From positions 1 to 31,779 of the forward strand of contig CAZMKO010000021.1 of assembly GCA_964566965.1 (NCBI GenBank): a stretch of 31,779 bases of DNA, in the 5' to 3' direction. Source of the stretch: Oleiagrimonas sp964566965. GTDB lineage: Bacteria > Pseudomonadota > Gammaproteobacteria > Xanthomonadales > Rhodanobacteraceae. Position 1 is the stretch's first letter, and each line of letters starts with the position of its first letter. Positions 9,682 through 17,557 of this stretch are shown here, one piece after another. Under the pieces are notes generated by a model that searched no databases, had not been told where the DNA came from, and worked only from the letters and a program-made list of their open reading frames with translations. The translations under genes were made by a program, and so were the position numbers.

Positions 9682-9842
9682 GCGTTTCCCCGGGTATGGA
9701 TGGATGCTGATGCCTCCGCCCCCCTGTCGGCGGTGTTCCTGGTTGGGCTGCCACGAGTGGATTCGCGACAGCCGTTGCCAGCCCGGATGCTAGGCAGAGA
9801 TGGCGGCCCGGGGCACGCGCAAGGCCTCGCCAAATCTCACGA

Positions 9843-9871
9843 TTGCTCACCGTGACGGGGCTTGCTAGAGT
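9843..9871 (+). promoter_or_regulatory. Candidate sigma-70 promoter for the histidine kinase gene
   Basis: TTGCTC (9843-9848) and TAGAGT (9866-9871) are separated by 17 bp, about 80 bp ahead of the kinase start. A small hairpin (GCCCG CAA CGGGC, 9883-9895) falls in the predicted leader. The call rests on consensus match only. Confidence 0.4.
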
Positions 9872-9949
9872 GACGCTCGGCTGCCCGCAACGGGCGGCGA
9901 GGCGCGAAACCAGGGGGATGGTGACGCGGAAATAGGTGGGGTGAGTCAG

Positions 9950-11332
9950 ATGTGGCGGCGAGCGGTGGTGTGGCTGCGCCAGGTGTCGGTGGCCGATCCG
10001 GTCGACCGGCGCAACGCGCCGTTTTTCCAGGTGCTGATGATGTTGATGGGCACCCTGGTGATATTGAACTGGGCTTACCTGCAGTTCGTGGTCGGCATGC
10101 CGCAACGGCGGGGTGGAGGCGTCGATGTCGCCATGAGTCTGGTGACGGCCGGCGCCGCCTGGTGCGCGCTGCTGGTGGTGCGTCACGGGCGGTTTCGTGA
10201 CGGCGTGCGACTGTTTCTGTGTGCCGAAGTGGGCAGTCAGCTGGTCGCCTATGCGGCGACCGGCCTGCACGCGCAGCTCAGCGATCCCACCATTCCGGTC
10301 TTGCTGGTGGTATTGGGCGGCCTGATGCTGGGTCGACGCACGTTGTGGTGGATGTTTGCCTTGTTGATGCTGATATTCGCGACCGGTGCGGTCACCGATG
10401 CCATGCACCGCATGACGACGGACGGCAACTGGGTACGCAGCATCAGCGGTCTGCCGCACATCCTGCTCAGGTACCTGGTGTTTGCGGTGATCATCGACCG
10501 TTGCGTGGCCGCATTGCGCCACAGTCTCGACGAATCGGTCCGGCGTGGAATGGCCTTGAGCCGGGCCAACCGCCGCCTGCGTCACGAGATGGCCGAGCGC
10601 GAACGGGTTCACGACCAGCTGGTGCACGCGCAAAAGATGGAGGCGGTGGGCCGATTGGCCGGCGGGGCGGCACACGACTTCAACCATGTGCTCAGCATCG
10701 TTCTGGGATATGCCGGTCAGCGGCGCCGGTTGGCTGCCCAGGGCGGCGACGCGTGGATCAAGGCCATGCAGGGCATCGAGACCGCGGCGCGCCGAGGCGC
10801 CGCCATCTGTCGTAAATTGCTGGGTTTCAGCCGTCAGGATGTGACCCGCGCCGAAGTGTTCGATGCCGCCGACGCCCTGCGCGAACTCCGGCCCATGCTG
10901 GTGCAGATGTTCGACGAGCCGGTCCGGGTGACCGTGCATGCGGACCCGGACGACGGCCCGTTGCCGATTCATTTCGACCGCGGCCAGTTTGAACTGGCCA
11001 TCCTCAACATCGCCGCCAACGCGCGGGATGCGATGCCAAGCGGGGGACACTTCGACGTGTTCGCATCACGTTCGCCGGACGGTGATGACGTGGCCATCAC
11101 GTTGCGCGACGACGGTATCGGCATGAGCCCGCGAGTGGCCGCGCGTATTTTCGAACCCTTTTTCACCACCAAGCCGGCCGACAGCGGCACCGGGCTTGGC
11201 CTGGCCGTGGTCCGGGACCTGCTGCGCGAAGCCGACGGCGGGATATCCGTGGAGAGCTCCCCCGGCGCCGGCGCTACCTTCCGCATGCGCCTTCCTCTGG
11301 TGGCCGAGGCCGTGCCCGCCTGCGTTGGATGA
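9950..11332 (+). CDS. Membrane-bound sensor histidine kinase
   Basis: This is a 460-residue two-component sensor kinase of the inner membrane. The N-terminal ~190 residues hold five or six hydrophobic helices with little periplasmic sequence, so it probably senses within or near the membrane. A linker helix leads to the HisKA domain with phospho-acceptor His242 in GGAAHDFNHVLS, an HDFN-type H-box. The HATPase domain is complete: N-box NIAANARDAM, G1 DDGIGM, F-box FEPFFTTK, G2 GTGLGLAVV. There is no receiver domain. ATG at 9950 is preferred because the GGGG of AGGTGGGG sits about 8 bp upstream; an in-frame GTG at 9941 would be too close to it. It diverges from the adhesin unit and converges with an OmpR-type regulator 263 bp downstream, its likely but unproven partner. 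The signal is unknown. Confidence 0.9.
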   Translation: MWRRAVVWLRQVSVADPVDRRNAPFFQVLMMLMGTLVILNWAYLQFVVGMPQRRGGGVDVAMSLVTAGAAWCALLVVRHGRFRDGVRLFLCAEVGSQLVAYAATGLHAQLSDPTIPVLLVVLGGLMLGRRTLWWMFALLMLIFATGAVTDAMHRMTTDGNWVRSISGLPHILLRYLVFAVIIDRCVAALRHSLDESVRRGMALSRANRRLRHEMAERERVHDQLVHAQKMEAVGRLAGGAAHDFNHVLSIVLGYAGQRRRLAAQGGDAWIKAMQGIETAARRGAAICRKLLGFSRQDVTRAEVFDAADALRELRPMLVQMFDEPVRVTVHADPDDGPLPIHFDRGQFELAILNIAANARDAMPSGGHFDVFASRSPDGDDVAITLRDDGIGMSPRVAARIFEPFFTTKPADSGTGLGLAVVRDLLREADGGISVESSPGAGATFRMRLPLVAEAVPACVG

Positions 11333-11401
11333 GGCCGACGGCAGCCCCTCGATGGCCTTGCAGCGAGCCTCGAAAAACCGGGATGTTCATCAAGGCCATT
11401 G

Positions 11402-11486
11402 GTAGGAGCGCTGGAAGGCGCGACCGATAACACGGGGAAACGGCGTGTCTTGCGGCAAGATGGGTCGCGGCTTCCACCGCTCCTAC
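11402..11486. repeat. 85-bp REP-type inverted-repeat element, copy R1
   Basis: The element begins GTAGGAGCG and ends CGCTCCTAC, with imperfect terminal inverted repeats of about 24 bp, each containing a mini-hairpin (GCGC TGGAAG GCGC on the left, the GCGG/CCGC version on the right). It resembles GTAG-headed REP pairs known in Xanthomonadales and pseudomonads. The 33 bp upstream (11369-11401) are also shared with copy R3. It lies between the convergent kinase and regulator genes. Confidence 0.85.
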
Positions 11487-11514
11487 CACCCCATTCGAGT
11501 CTTGAGGTCCACCT

Positions 11515-11599
11515 GTAGGAGCGTCGGAAGGCGCGACCGATAACACGGGGAAACGGCGTGTCTTGCGGCAAGATGAGTCGCGGCTTCCACCGCTCCTAC
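11515..11599. repeat. 85-bp REP-type inverted-repeat element, copy R2
   Basis: Nearly identical to R1, in the same orientation and starting 113 bp after it. Its right-end CTAC (11596-11599) reads GTAG on the minus strand and includes the TAG stop codon of the response regulator, so element and gene overlap by 4 bp. Confidence 0.85.
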
Positions 11600-12303
11600 G
11601 CCGTCAACACGTAGCCCACCCCATGCACGGCCCGCAGCGGCAACTTCATGCCCGTCGTGGTCCGCACCTTGTTGCGGAGCCGATGCACCAGTGTTTCAAG
11701 GCGGTGCGGGTCAAAATCGAACACGTCCGACGTCAGCGACGCGATCAGCGCCTCCCGGCTGACCGCTTCGCCCTGTGCGGCAAGCAGCTGGCCCAGCACC
11801 CGACGTTCCGCCTGGTTGAGTTCCACGGAACGGTCATTGGGGGTCAGCAGGCACCACCCGTTCGCGTCCAGGCGCCAGCCGGGGGAAGACGCGGACACCG
11901 TCTCCGCGCGCATGCGGCGGTCCACGCTGTGCAGTGTGGCCACCAGCAACTCCAGCTCCACCGGTTTCGACAGGTAGGCATCGGCACCTTCGGAAAGGCC
12001 GCGTACCCGGTCCGGCACACTGCCACGCCCGGTGAGCATCACGATGCCGGTGGTTGCGTACTGGCGCAGGTACCGCGCCACCGTGAAGCCGTCCTGGTCG
12101 GGCAACCCCACATCCAGCACCACGAGATCGAAGCTCTGTTCCGGGAGCTGGCGATACAACGCGGCGGCACTTCCCAGACTGGTGACGGCGAAACCGGCGT
12201 CGCGCAAACCGGGCGCGAGGATTTCGTCACGCAGCTCCGCGTCGTCTTCCAGCAGAGCGACATGGGGTGACCGGGGGGCGGGCGGTGCCGACGTGGCGGC
12301 CAT
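11596..12303 (-). CDS. OmpR-family response regulator
   Basis: This is a 235-residue two-domain transcription factor. The receiver domain (~13-125) has the acidic pair Asp20/Asp21 in LLEDD, phospho-acceptor Asp64 in LVVLDVGLPD, Thr91 in IVMLTGR and Lys113 in YLSKPVE. The C-terminal winged helix (~140-235) has the usual OmpR/PhoB pattern (LNQAERRVLGQLL, RLETLVHRLRNKV, AVHGVGYVL). The start at 12303 places the receiver domain normally; upstream in-frame codons encode low-complexity, non-domain sequence. The stop codon lies in REP copy R2. It is convergent with the histidine kinase and divergent from the wzb-wzc genes, so it may control one or both flanking surface loci; this is inferred from position only. 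Confidence 0.92.
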   Translation of the reverse strand: MAATSAPPAPRSPHVALLEDDAELRDEILAPGLRDAGFAVTSLGSAAALYRQLPEQSFDLVVLDVGLPDQDGFTVARYLRQYATTGIVMLTGRGSVPDRVRGLSEGADAYLSKPVELELLVATLHSVDRRMRAETVSASSPGWRLDANGWCLLTPNDRSVELNQAERRVLGQLLAAQGEAVSREALIASLTSDVFDFDPHRLETLVHRLRNKVRTTTGMKLPLRAVHGVGYVLTA

Positions 12304-12689
12304 GGGTTTCAGTAGGTCTGGTTTCGTGCCTTGCAGGATGCCATCCCGTGCATGCCCGATGGACTGACGTTCAGTGGCAGGTGCCGAATGGCGCGGCGCT
12401 TCCTGCCTGTGCGCCACATTCCCGCCGCGGCGAGGGTGCGTGACGGCAATGTAGCAGTCCGGCCCGGGTATTGGCCACTGACACGCGGCGATGCCGTGTG
12501 CCCCCGGTTCAGGATGAGCGGCGCCATGCGCTTTTCTTGACCCGCTCCACCGCCGCTGTTTATATTCGCCCGGTGACGCCCTTGAGGGGAGGGCCCGCAT
12601 CGCTCGGTGCTTGCCGCGACAGGTGCCGAAGGGCATGTGTCGCCACATGCCTGCTTTCGAGGGTGCACGACAGCGAGGCTCGGTACGAG
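12304..12689. other. Divergent intergenic region between response regulator and wzb-like gene
   Basis: This 386-bp gap carries the promoter candidate for the plus-strand polysaccharide genes (12537-12566) and must also hold the regulator promoter on the minus strand, which I could not place. No convincing small gene or RNA is visible. A divergent position next to a response regulator makes it a natural site for operators, but no repeated half-sites stand out. Confidence 0.5.
12537..12566 (+). promoter_or_regulatory. Candidate sigma-70 promoter of the polysaccharide locus
   Basis: TTGACC (12537-12542) and TATATT (12561-12566) are separated by 18 bp in otherwise GC-rich DNA. Initiation near 12573 would give a leader of about 115 nt before the phosphatase start. 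This is the best-matching promoter seen ahead of Block 3. Confidence 0.55.
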
Positions 12690-13127
12690 GTGTTTCAAAG
12701 GATTCTGGTCGTCTGCGTGGGCAATATCTGCCGCAGCCCCACTGCCGAGTTGTTGTTTCGCCACCGCATGCCGGAGCTTCAGGTTCGCTCCGCGGGCCTG
12801 CATGCCCTGGTCGGTCAGGGCATGGATGCCACCGCGCGCCTTCTGGTCGAAGAGCACGGCATCGATGGCAGTCGGCATGTGGCGCGCCAGCTTGATGACA
12901 CCATGATCCGTGATGCCGATCTCATTTTGGCCATGGAGCGCTCGCATGTTGATACCATTGTGCGCCGCTCGCCACATGCGATGGGCCGCACCATGGTGCT
13001 GAACAAGTGGGCCGATCGCCGCGACATCCCCGATCCCTATCGCCAGCAGCGCCCGGCATTCGAGCACGTCTACCGTCTGATCGACGCGGCCGTGCAAGGG
13101 TGGGCGCCCTACCTGCAGGCGGCATGA
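12690..13127 (+). CDS. wzb: Low-molecular-weight protein tyrosine phosphatase (Wzb/EpsP-like)
   Basis: This is a 145-residue cytoplasmic phosphatase that, in this family, dephosphorylates the tyrosine-rich tail of the partner Wzc kinase during capsule or exopolysaccharide assembly. The P-loop CX5R is near the N-terminus (Cys9 to Arg15 in VVCVGNICRSPTAE), and the general-acid Asp115 is in IPDPYRQ. A GTG start at 12690 is chosen because it gives the family's typical length and places ILVVCVGN near the N-terminus, with GAGG 11 bp upstream; an in-frame GTG at 12663 is the alternative, and the longer ATG reading from 12471 would run through the promoter. The wzc-like gene follows after ~90 bp, the classic pairing. 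Confidence 0.9.
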   Translation: MFQRILVVCVGNICRSPTAELLFRHRMPELQVRSAGLHALVGQGMDATARLLVEEHGIDGSRHVARQLDDTMIRDADLILAMERSHVDTIVRRSPHAMGRTMVLNKWADRRDIPDPYRQQRPAFEHVYRLIDAAVQGWAPYLQAA

Positions 13128-13218
13128 CGTGCGGATGGCCCCAATGGTGGTGTCGAGCCTGCGTTCACACAGCCTGCTTCACACTTATCCCGATTGATTG
13201 ACGACAACGGACGTATAC

Positions 13219-15438
13219 ATGCAAGCCAATTCCCATGACGCAGCCGCCCGCCGCACGGAAGACAGCGACGAAATCGACCTGCGCGAGCTGCTCGGGACGT
13301 TGTGGGACAAACGCTGGCTGATCGGCATCGTCACGGGCGCGTTTTTTATTGTCGCCCTGGCCTATGCGGTGCTCGCCACACCGGTCTACCAGGCCGATGC
13401 CATGGTCCAGGTGGAGCAGAAAATGCCCACCCTGCCAGGCTTGCAGGACATCTCCAAGCTGGTCAACGACACGGCACCCGAGGCCGTCACCGAAATCGCG
13501 CTGATGAAATCGCGCATGGTGGTCGGCAAGGTGGTGGACAAGCTCAAGCTGGACATCCAGGTGGCGCCGCAGCGTTTCCCGGTGCTGGGCAACTTCATTG
13601 CGCGCCATTACAGTCCGGACAAGCCGGGCCAGGTCGCCGGCGCCTGGCTGGGCATGAGCGGTTACGACTGGGGCGGCTCCGAGCTGGACATCTTCCAGCT
13701 CGACGTGCCGGATAACCTGCTCGGCCAGCCGTTGGTGCTGGAAGCCGGCAAGAACCACCAGTTCAAGCTGTACGACGACGACGGCAACCTGCTTGCCCAA
13801 GGCGCCACCGGCGCGCCGGTCAAGGGCCACGGCGTCACCATCCAGGTGAAGACGTTGCACGCCAACCCCGGCATGGAATTCGACGTGGTGCGGCAGCCGC
13901 GGTTGAAGACCATCGCCAACGTACGCAATCTCGTCAACGCATCCGAACAGGGCAAGGACTCGGGCATTATTTCGGTACAGTACCAGGATCCGGATCCGGC
14001 CCGCGCCACCGCCATCCTGGATGAAGTTGCCCAGCAATATGTGCTGCAGAACGTCGAGCGCGCCTCCGCCGAGGCTGCGCAGCGGCTGGAGTTCGTCAAG
14101 GGCCAGTTGCCCGACGTACACCAGAAGGTGGAGCGCGCCGAGGATGCCTTGGCCCAGTACCAGACCCAGGCCCACACCGCCAACATGGACCTGAAAACCA
14201 AGGGCCTGCTGGACCAGATCGCCGGCATCGAAACCAGCATCTCGCAGCTGAAACTGCAGCAGGCCGAGGTGGAGCAAAAATACACCTCGCGGCATCCGGC
14301 CTACCGCACCATGATGCGCCAGATCGGTGACCTCAACAGCAAAAAGGAGGCACTGGAAAAGGAAGTCTCCAGCCTGCCTGACACCCAGCAACAACTGCTG
14401 CGCCGTACCCTGGACGTGCAGGTCAGCACCGAGCTGTATACTTCCATGCTGTCGCAGGCTCAGCAACTGAATGTGGCCCGTGCCGGCACCGTCGGCAATG
14501 CGCGCGTGGTCGACCATGCGGCTGTGGATACTTCTAGGCCGGTCAAGCCTCGACGCGTACTTGTTATCATTATAGGCATGTTGTCCGGCTGCTTCCTGTC
14601 CGTGGCTTGGGTGTTCCTGCAACAAATGCTCAACCGCGGTATCGAAGATCCCAAAGACATCGAAAACCTCGGCCTGCCGGTCTACGCCTCCGTGCCCCTC
14701 AGTGCGTACCAACGCGACATCGAAGCCCGTTTCGCGAACCGGCGCCGCCACACGGACGGCAAGTTGCACGTTCTGGCCGTGGACGACCCCGCCGATCTTG
14801 CCGTGGAGGCCGTACGCAGCCTGCGTACCAGCCTACATTTCGCCATGCTGGAAGCACGCAACAACATCATCATGATTTCCGGCGCCAGTCCTAGTGCCGG
14901 CAAGAGCTTTGTGTCCACCAACCTGGCCACCGTCATCGCCCAGACCGGGCAACGCGTGCTGCTGGTGGATGCGGATCTGCGCAAAGGCTCGCTGCATCAT
15001 GTCATGGGCAATGGCGACAACGGCCTGTCGTCCCTGCTTGTCGCCAAAGCCGACCTGGACAGCGCCATCCATCACACCTCCGTCGAAGGCCTGGACTTCA
15101 TCGCCCGTGGCCAGGTGCCACCCAACCCGTCCGAACTGCTGATGCACGCCAACTTCACCAAGTTGCTGCAGGATGCCGCCGCACGCTACGACATCGTCAT
15201 TGTCGATACCCCGCCCATTCTGGCCGTGACCGATGCCGCCATCATCGGCAACCAGGCCGGCACCAGCCTTCTGGTCGCCCGCTTCGGCATGAACCAGGCC
15301 CGCGAAATCGATCTGGCCAAGCAGCGCTTCGAGCAAAACAACGTGCATATCAAGGGCGCGATCTTCAACGCTGTCGAAAAACGCGCCGCCGGCTACTACT
15401 CCTACGGCTACTACGACTACCGCGCCAGCAAAGCCTGA
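13219..15438 (+). CDS. wzc: Wzc-like polysaccharide co-polymerase / tyrosine autokinase
   Basis: This is a 739-residue inner-membrane protein that sets chain length and drives export in Wzy-dependent pathways. It has an N-terminal Wzz domain with a membrane helix at ~33-53, a large periplasmic region with coiled coil (~270-410), a second helix at ~445-467, and a cytoplasmic BY-kinase domain. The kinase motifs are present: Walker A from about residue 555 (GASPSAGKS), Walker A' at ~580 (VLLVDADLRKG) and Walker B at ~659 (IVIVDTPP). The tail is tyrosine-rich (GYYSYGYYDYRASKA), the cluster phosphorylated in this family and the likely substrate of the upstream phosphatase. ATG at 13219 is preferred over an in-frame TTG at 13198; neither has a strong ribosome site. 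Kinase and co-polymerase are fused in one chain as in other Gram-negatives. Confidence 0.94.
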   Translation: MQANSHDAAARRTEDSDEIDLRELLGTLWDKRWLIGIVTGAFFIVALAYAVLATPVYQADAMVQVEQKMPTLPGLQDISKLVNDTAPEAVTEIALMKSRMVVGKVVDKLKLDIQVAPQRFPVLGNFIARHYSPDKPGQVAGAWLGMSGYDWGGSELDIFQLDVPDNLLGQPLVLEAGKNHQFKLYDDDGNLLAQGATGAPVKGHGVTIQVKTLHANPGMEFDVVRQPRLKTIANVRNLVNASEQGKDSGIISVQYQDPDPARATAILDEVAQQYVLQNVERASAEAAQRLEFVKGQLPDVHQKVERAEDALAQYQTQAHTANMDLKTKGLLDQIAGIETSISQLKLQQAEVEQKYTSRHPAYRTMMRQIGDLNSKKEALEKEVSSLPDTQQQLLRRTLDVQVSTELYTSMLSQAQQLNVARAGTVGNARVVDHAAVDTSRPVKPRRVLVIIIGMLSGCFLSVAWVFLQQMLNRGIEDPKDIENLGLPVYASVPLSAYQRDIEARFANRRRHTDGKLHVLAVDDPADLAVEAVRSLRTSLHFAMLEARNNIIMISGASPSAGKSFVSTNLATVIAQTGQRVLLVDADLRKGSLHHVMGNGDNGLSSLLVAKADLDSAIHHTSVEGLDFIARGQVPPNPSELLMHANFTKLLQDAAARYDIVIVDTPPILAVTDAAIIGNQAGTSLLVARFGMNQAREIDLAKQRFEQNNVHIKGAIFNAVEKRAAGYYSYGYYDYRASKA

Positions 15439-15462
15439 CCCGCGCTCGCTACGGCCCGCTCA

Positions 15463-15702
15463 AAACCGAATTCCGGAATCCACCTGCAGGCCCCAAAAAC
15501 CAGACTTTCTGTGGGAGCGGTCCATGGCCGCGACGATGTTTGCCGATACCCCGGTCGAGGCGCCATACATACTTGAAACCGGGGTTTTCGAGATGCCCTG
15601 AAAGAGGCTTCGAAAAACCGAATTCCGGAATCCGCCTGCATGGGTCCAAAAACCAGACCTTTTGTGGGAGCGGTCCATGACCGCGATCGTGCTTGCCGAT
15701 AC
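15463..15702. repeat. Direct repeat pair carrying a GTGGGAGCGG-type palindrome
   Basis: Two ~88-bp copies lie at 15463-15549 and 15615-15702, about 152 bp apart. Both open with AAACCGAATTCCGGAATCC, continue CCAAAAACCAGAC and carry GTGGGAGCGGTCCATG (at 15511 and 15664) followed by CCGCGA, then TTGCCGATAC. The GGAGCGG...CCGCGA core is REP-like but distinct from the 85-bp GTAG elements. Confidence 0.8.
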
Positions 15703-16246
15703 GCTCGATGCAGCCTGCGCACCCAAACTCACCCCCGCGTCCCGCTCGCAAGCCTGCCGCAAAACCCCACAGTCCATCTTCATCCCGCACCCAACCACCC
15801 GTCAATCACGTGCCAACCGCCTTCTGCCCCCACCTCGATGCGGTTATGCGCTCACCCTTCGCTCCACTCGGGGGTTCCACCGTTAATAAGAAAATCATCC
15901 ACGCGCATGACACAAACATGAACACCCGATGTACACTGCGTCACACTATTTTGTTGAATCCCGTCACAACTCCATCAAAGCGCTTAGCATTGACCTCTGC
16001 GTCGCGTCGGCCGGATAACAGGCCATCGCGTACGCAGGCGCGCCAACGTGGAGATTGCGAACGGACAAACAGGGGGCTGCCAAAAGGTCGTCATGACCTT
16101 GGGGGAGCAAGAAAAACAATGCTGCAGCGTTTTCAGGGGACGCACGTGGTAACCGAGTGCATCTTCTGGCGTGGCTGGGGTACGCGCACCTTGTCCAGGT
16201 GAGCGTACAAGGCCGGGTTACGACTGTTATCAAGGAAGCTATTGAC
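15703..16246 (+). other. Long non-coding interval ahead of wecA
   Basis: With the repeat pair, this makes 808 bp without a credible gene between wzc and wecA. Open frames here have poor composition and no recognisable domain. One perfect 6-bp stem (AAGGTC / GACCTT, 16085-16101) sits about 145 bp before wecA and could be a leader hairpin. I found no ops/JUMPStart core (GGCGGTAGC) and no recognisable riboswitch. A promoter for the downstream genes is expected here but none was clear. Confidence 0.5.
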
Positions 16247-17374
16247 ATGGCAGCAACGGGGACCATCTACACGGCGCTGGCAGTGGTGTTCGCCGTGACC
16301 ACCGTGAGCATATTCGCGCTCAAGCCCATCGCCGTGCGTACCGGCTGGGTGGACCGGCCCAACGCCCGCAAGCGCCACGACGGCGACGTGCCGCTTGTTG
16401 GCGGCATTGCCATCTTCCTGGGCATCAGCGCCGGCGTCTTGTGCTTGGCGTCGCGTTTGAACCAGTTCCAACTGGCGCTGTTCGCGTCCACCGCCGTCAT
16501 TGCCCTCATCGGCGCCATTGACGACCGTTTCGACATCAGCGCGCGCTTGCGCATGCTGGTGCAAATCGTTCTTGTGCTGATCATGGTGCAATTCACCGGC
16601 GTGCACGTGCACACGCTGGGCACCTACTTCGGGCACGACTTTGCACTGGGCTGGATGGGCATCCCGTTCACCGTCATCGCCGTCGCCGGCCTGCTCAACG
16701 CGTTCAACATGATGGATGGCCTGGACGGCTTGTGTGGCGCGATGTGCCTCATCAGCATTGCCGCCATTACGCTGTTGCACGGCGTCAACCTGTCCACCAT
16801 CGCACTGATACTGGCTTGCATGGCCGGTGTGGCCCTGCTGCCTTACCTGGCCTTCAACCTCAGCGTGTGTGGCAAACACCGCAAGATATTCATGGGCGAC
16901 GCCGGCAGCATGGCGTTGGGCTTCATCATTGCCTGGAGTCTCATCGACGCCAGCCAGCGTGCCGACGCCACCATCATGCCGGCCACCGTATTGTGGCTGG
17001 TGGCGGTTCCCATGATGGACGCCCTCACCGTCATGCTCTCGCGCATTCTGCGCGGCAAATCACCCCTCAGTCCGGGCCGCAACCATATCCATCACATCCT
17101 GCAGCGCGCCGGGCTCGGCCCGCGCAAGACCCTTTTGGTCCTGGCCGTTACCGCTGTCATCCTGGCAGGAGTTGGGCGGCTGTTGGAACAGGCCGGCGCG
17201 ACGGCCAGCTTAATGCTGTTTATCCTGATGGTAGCTGTGTATGCGATTGTGCGTATTGTTGCGTTGAAGGCGTTGGATGATGATGTAGCAATACATATTG
17301 ATACGGGTCGAGGTCACCAAGACTCATTTCTCCTAATGAAGCGAGATTCGTCTCATAACTTAAAAGGTAAATGA
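16247..17374 (+). CDS. wecA: WecA-like polyprenyl-phosphate N-acetylhexosamine-1-phosphate transferase
   Basis: This is a 375-residue polytopic membrane enzyme of the MraY/WecA family. It starts repeat-unit synthesis by moving a HexNAc-1-phosphate (GlcNAc in WecA itself) from UDP onto undecaprenyl phosphate. Signature motifs are intact: DDRFD (Asp92, 93, 96), NMMDGLDG (154-161), FMGDAGS (Asp218) and the WecA-type RNHIHH (278-283). About ten hydrophobic helices are visible. The ATG at 16247 has AAGGAAG just upstream; a GTG at 16157 would add a non-family N-terminus. Composition falls abruptly to AT-rich in the last ~55 codons (from ~17,205), where the family is least conserved, suggesting the 3' end belongs to the imported segment. 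Confidence 0.93.
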   Translation: MAATGTIYTALAVVFAVTTVSIFALKPIAVRTGWVDRPNARKRHDGDVPLVGGIAIFLGISAGVLCLASRLNQFQLALFASTAVIALIGAIDDRFDISARLRMLVQIVLVLIMVQFTGVHVHTLGTYFGHDFALGWMGIPFTVIAVAGLLNAFNMMDGLDGLCGAMCLISIAAITLLHGVNLSTIALILACMAGVALLPYLAFNLSVCGKHRKIFMGDAGSMALGFIIAWSLIDASQRADATIMPATVLWLVAVPMMDALTVMLSRILRGKSPLSPGRNHIHHILQRAGLGPRKTLLVLAVTAVILAGVGRLLEQAGATASLMLFILMVAVYAIVRIVALKALDDDVAIHIDTGRGHQDSFLLMKRDSSHNLKGK

Positions 17375-17557
17375 ATAGTTTTACCTTGAGTAATAATGAA
17401 TTGTTGGGCCGTTATAGAGGTTAATGTTTGTGGAAAATTCAACCTAGTGTATGTATTGAAAAAATGTGGAGGCGTGTATCTTAATGCTCTAGTTAAAAGT
17501 TGAACAAGAGTGCTTGGGTCATGCAAGTGTCAAAATATATGGAAAGATAAATAATAT

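Noticed and set aside
6154..9855. Two long plus-strand frames opposite the adhesin head
   Set aside because: Low-complexity mirror translations of the 42-bp head repeats, with no signal peptide or domain.
9626..11050. Minus-strand frame over the histidine kinase
   Set aside because: Antisense to a kinase with all boxes intact; His/Gln-rich composition typical of a mirror frame.
11402..11599. CRISPR array (two similar ~85-bp units)
   Set aside because: Units are internally palindromic, only two lie together, and copies recur singly elsewhere; this is a dispersed REP-type family.
13165..14769. Minus-strand frame over wzc
   Set aside because: Antisense to a full-length Wzc-like protein; no domain recognised.
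15693..16202. 169-codon frame in the wzc-wecA gap
   Set aside because: Pro/Arg/Thr-rich with no ribosome site or recognised domain; it overlaps repeat DNA.
15439..16246. ops/JUMPStart element or c-di-GMP riboswitch before wecA
   Set aside because: Neither the GGCGGTAGC core nor a recognisable riboswitch core was found by eye.
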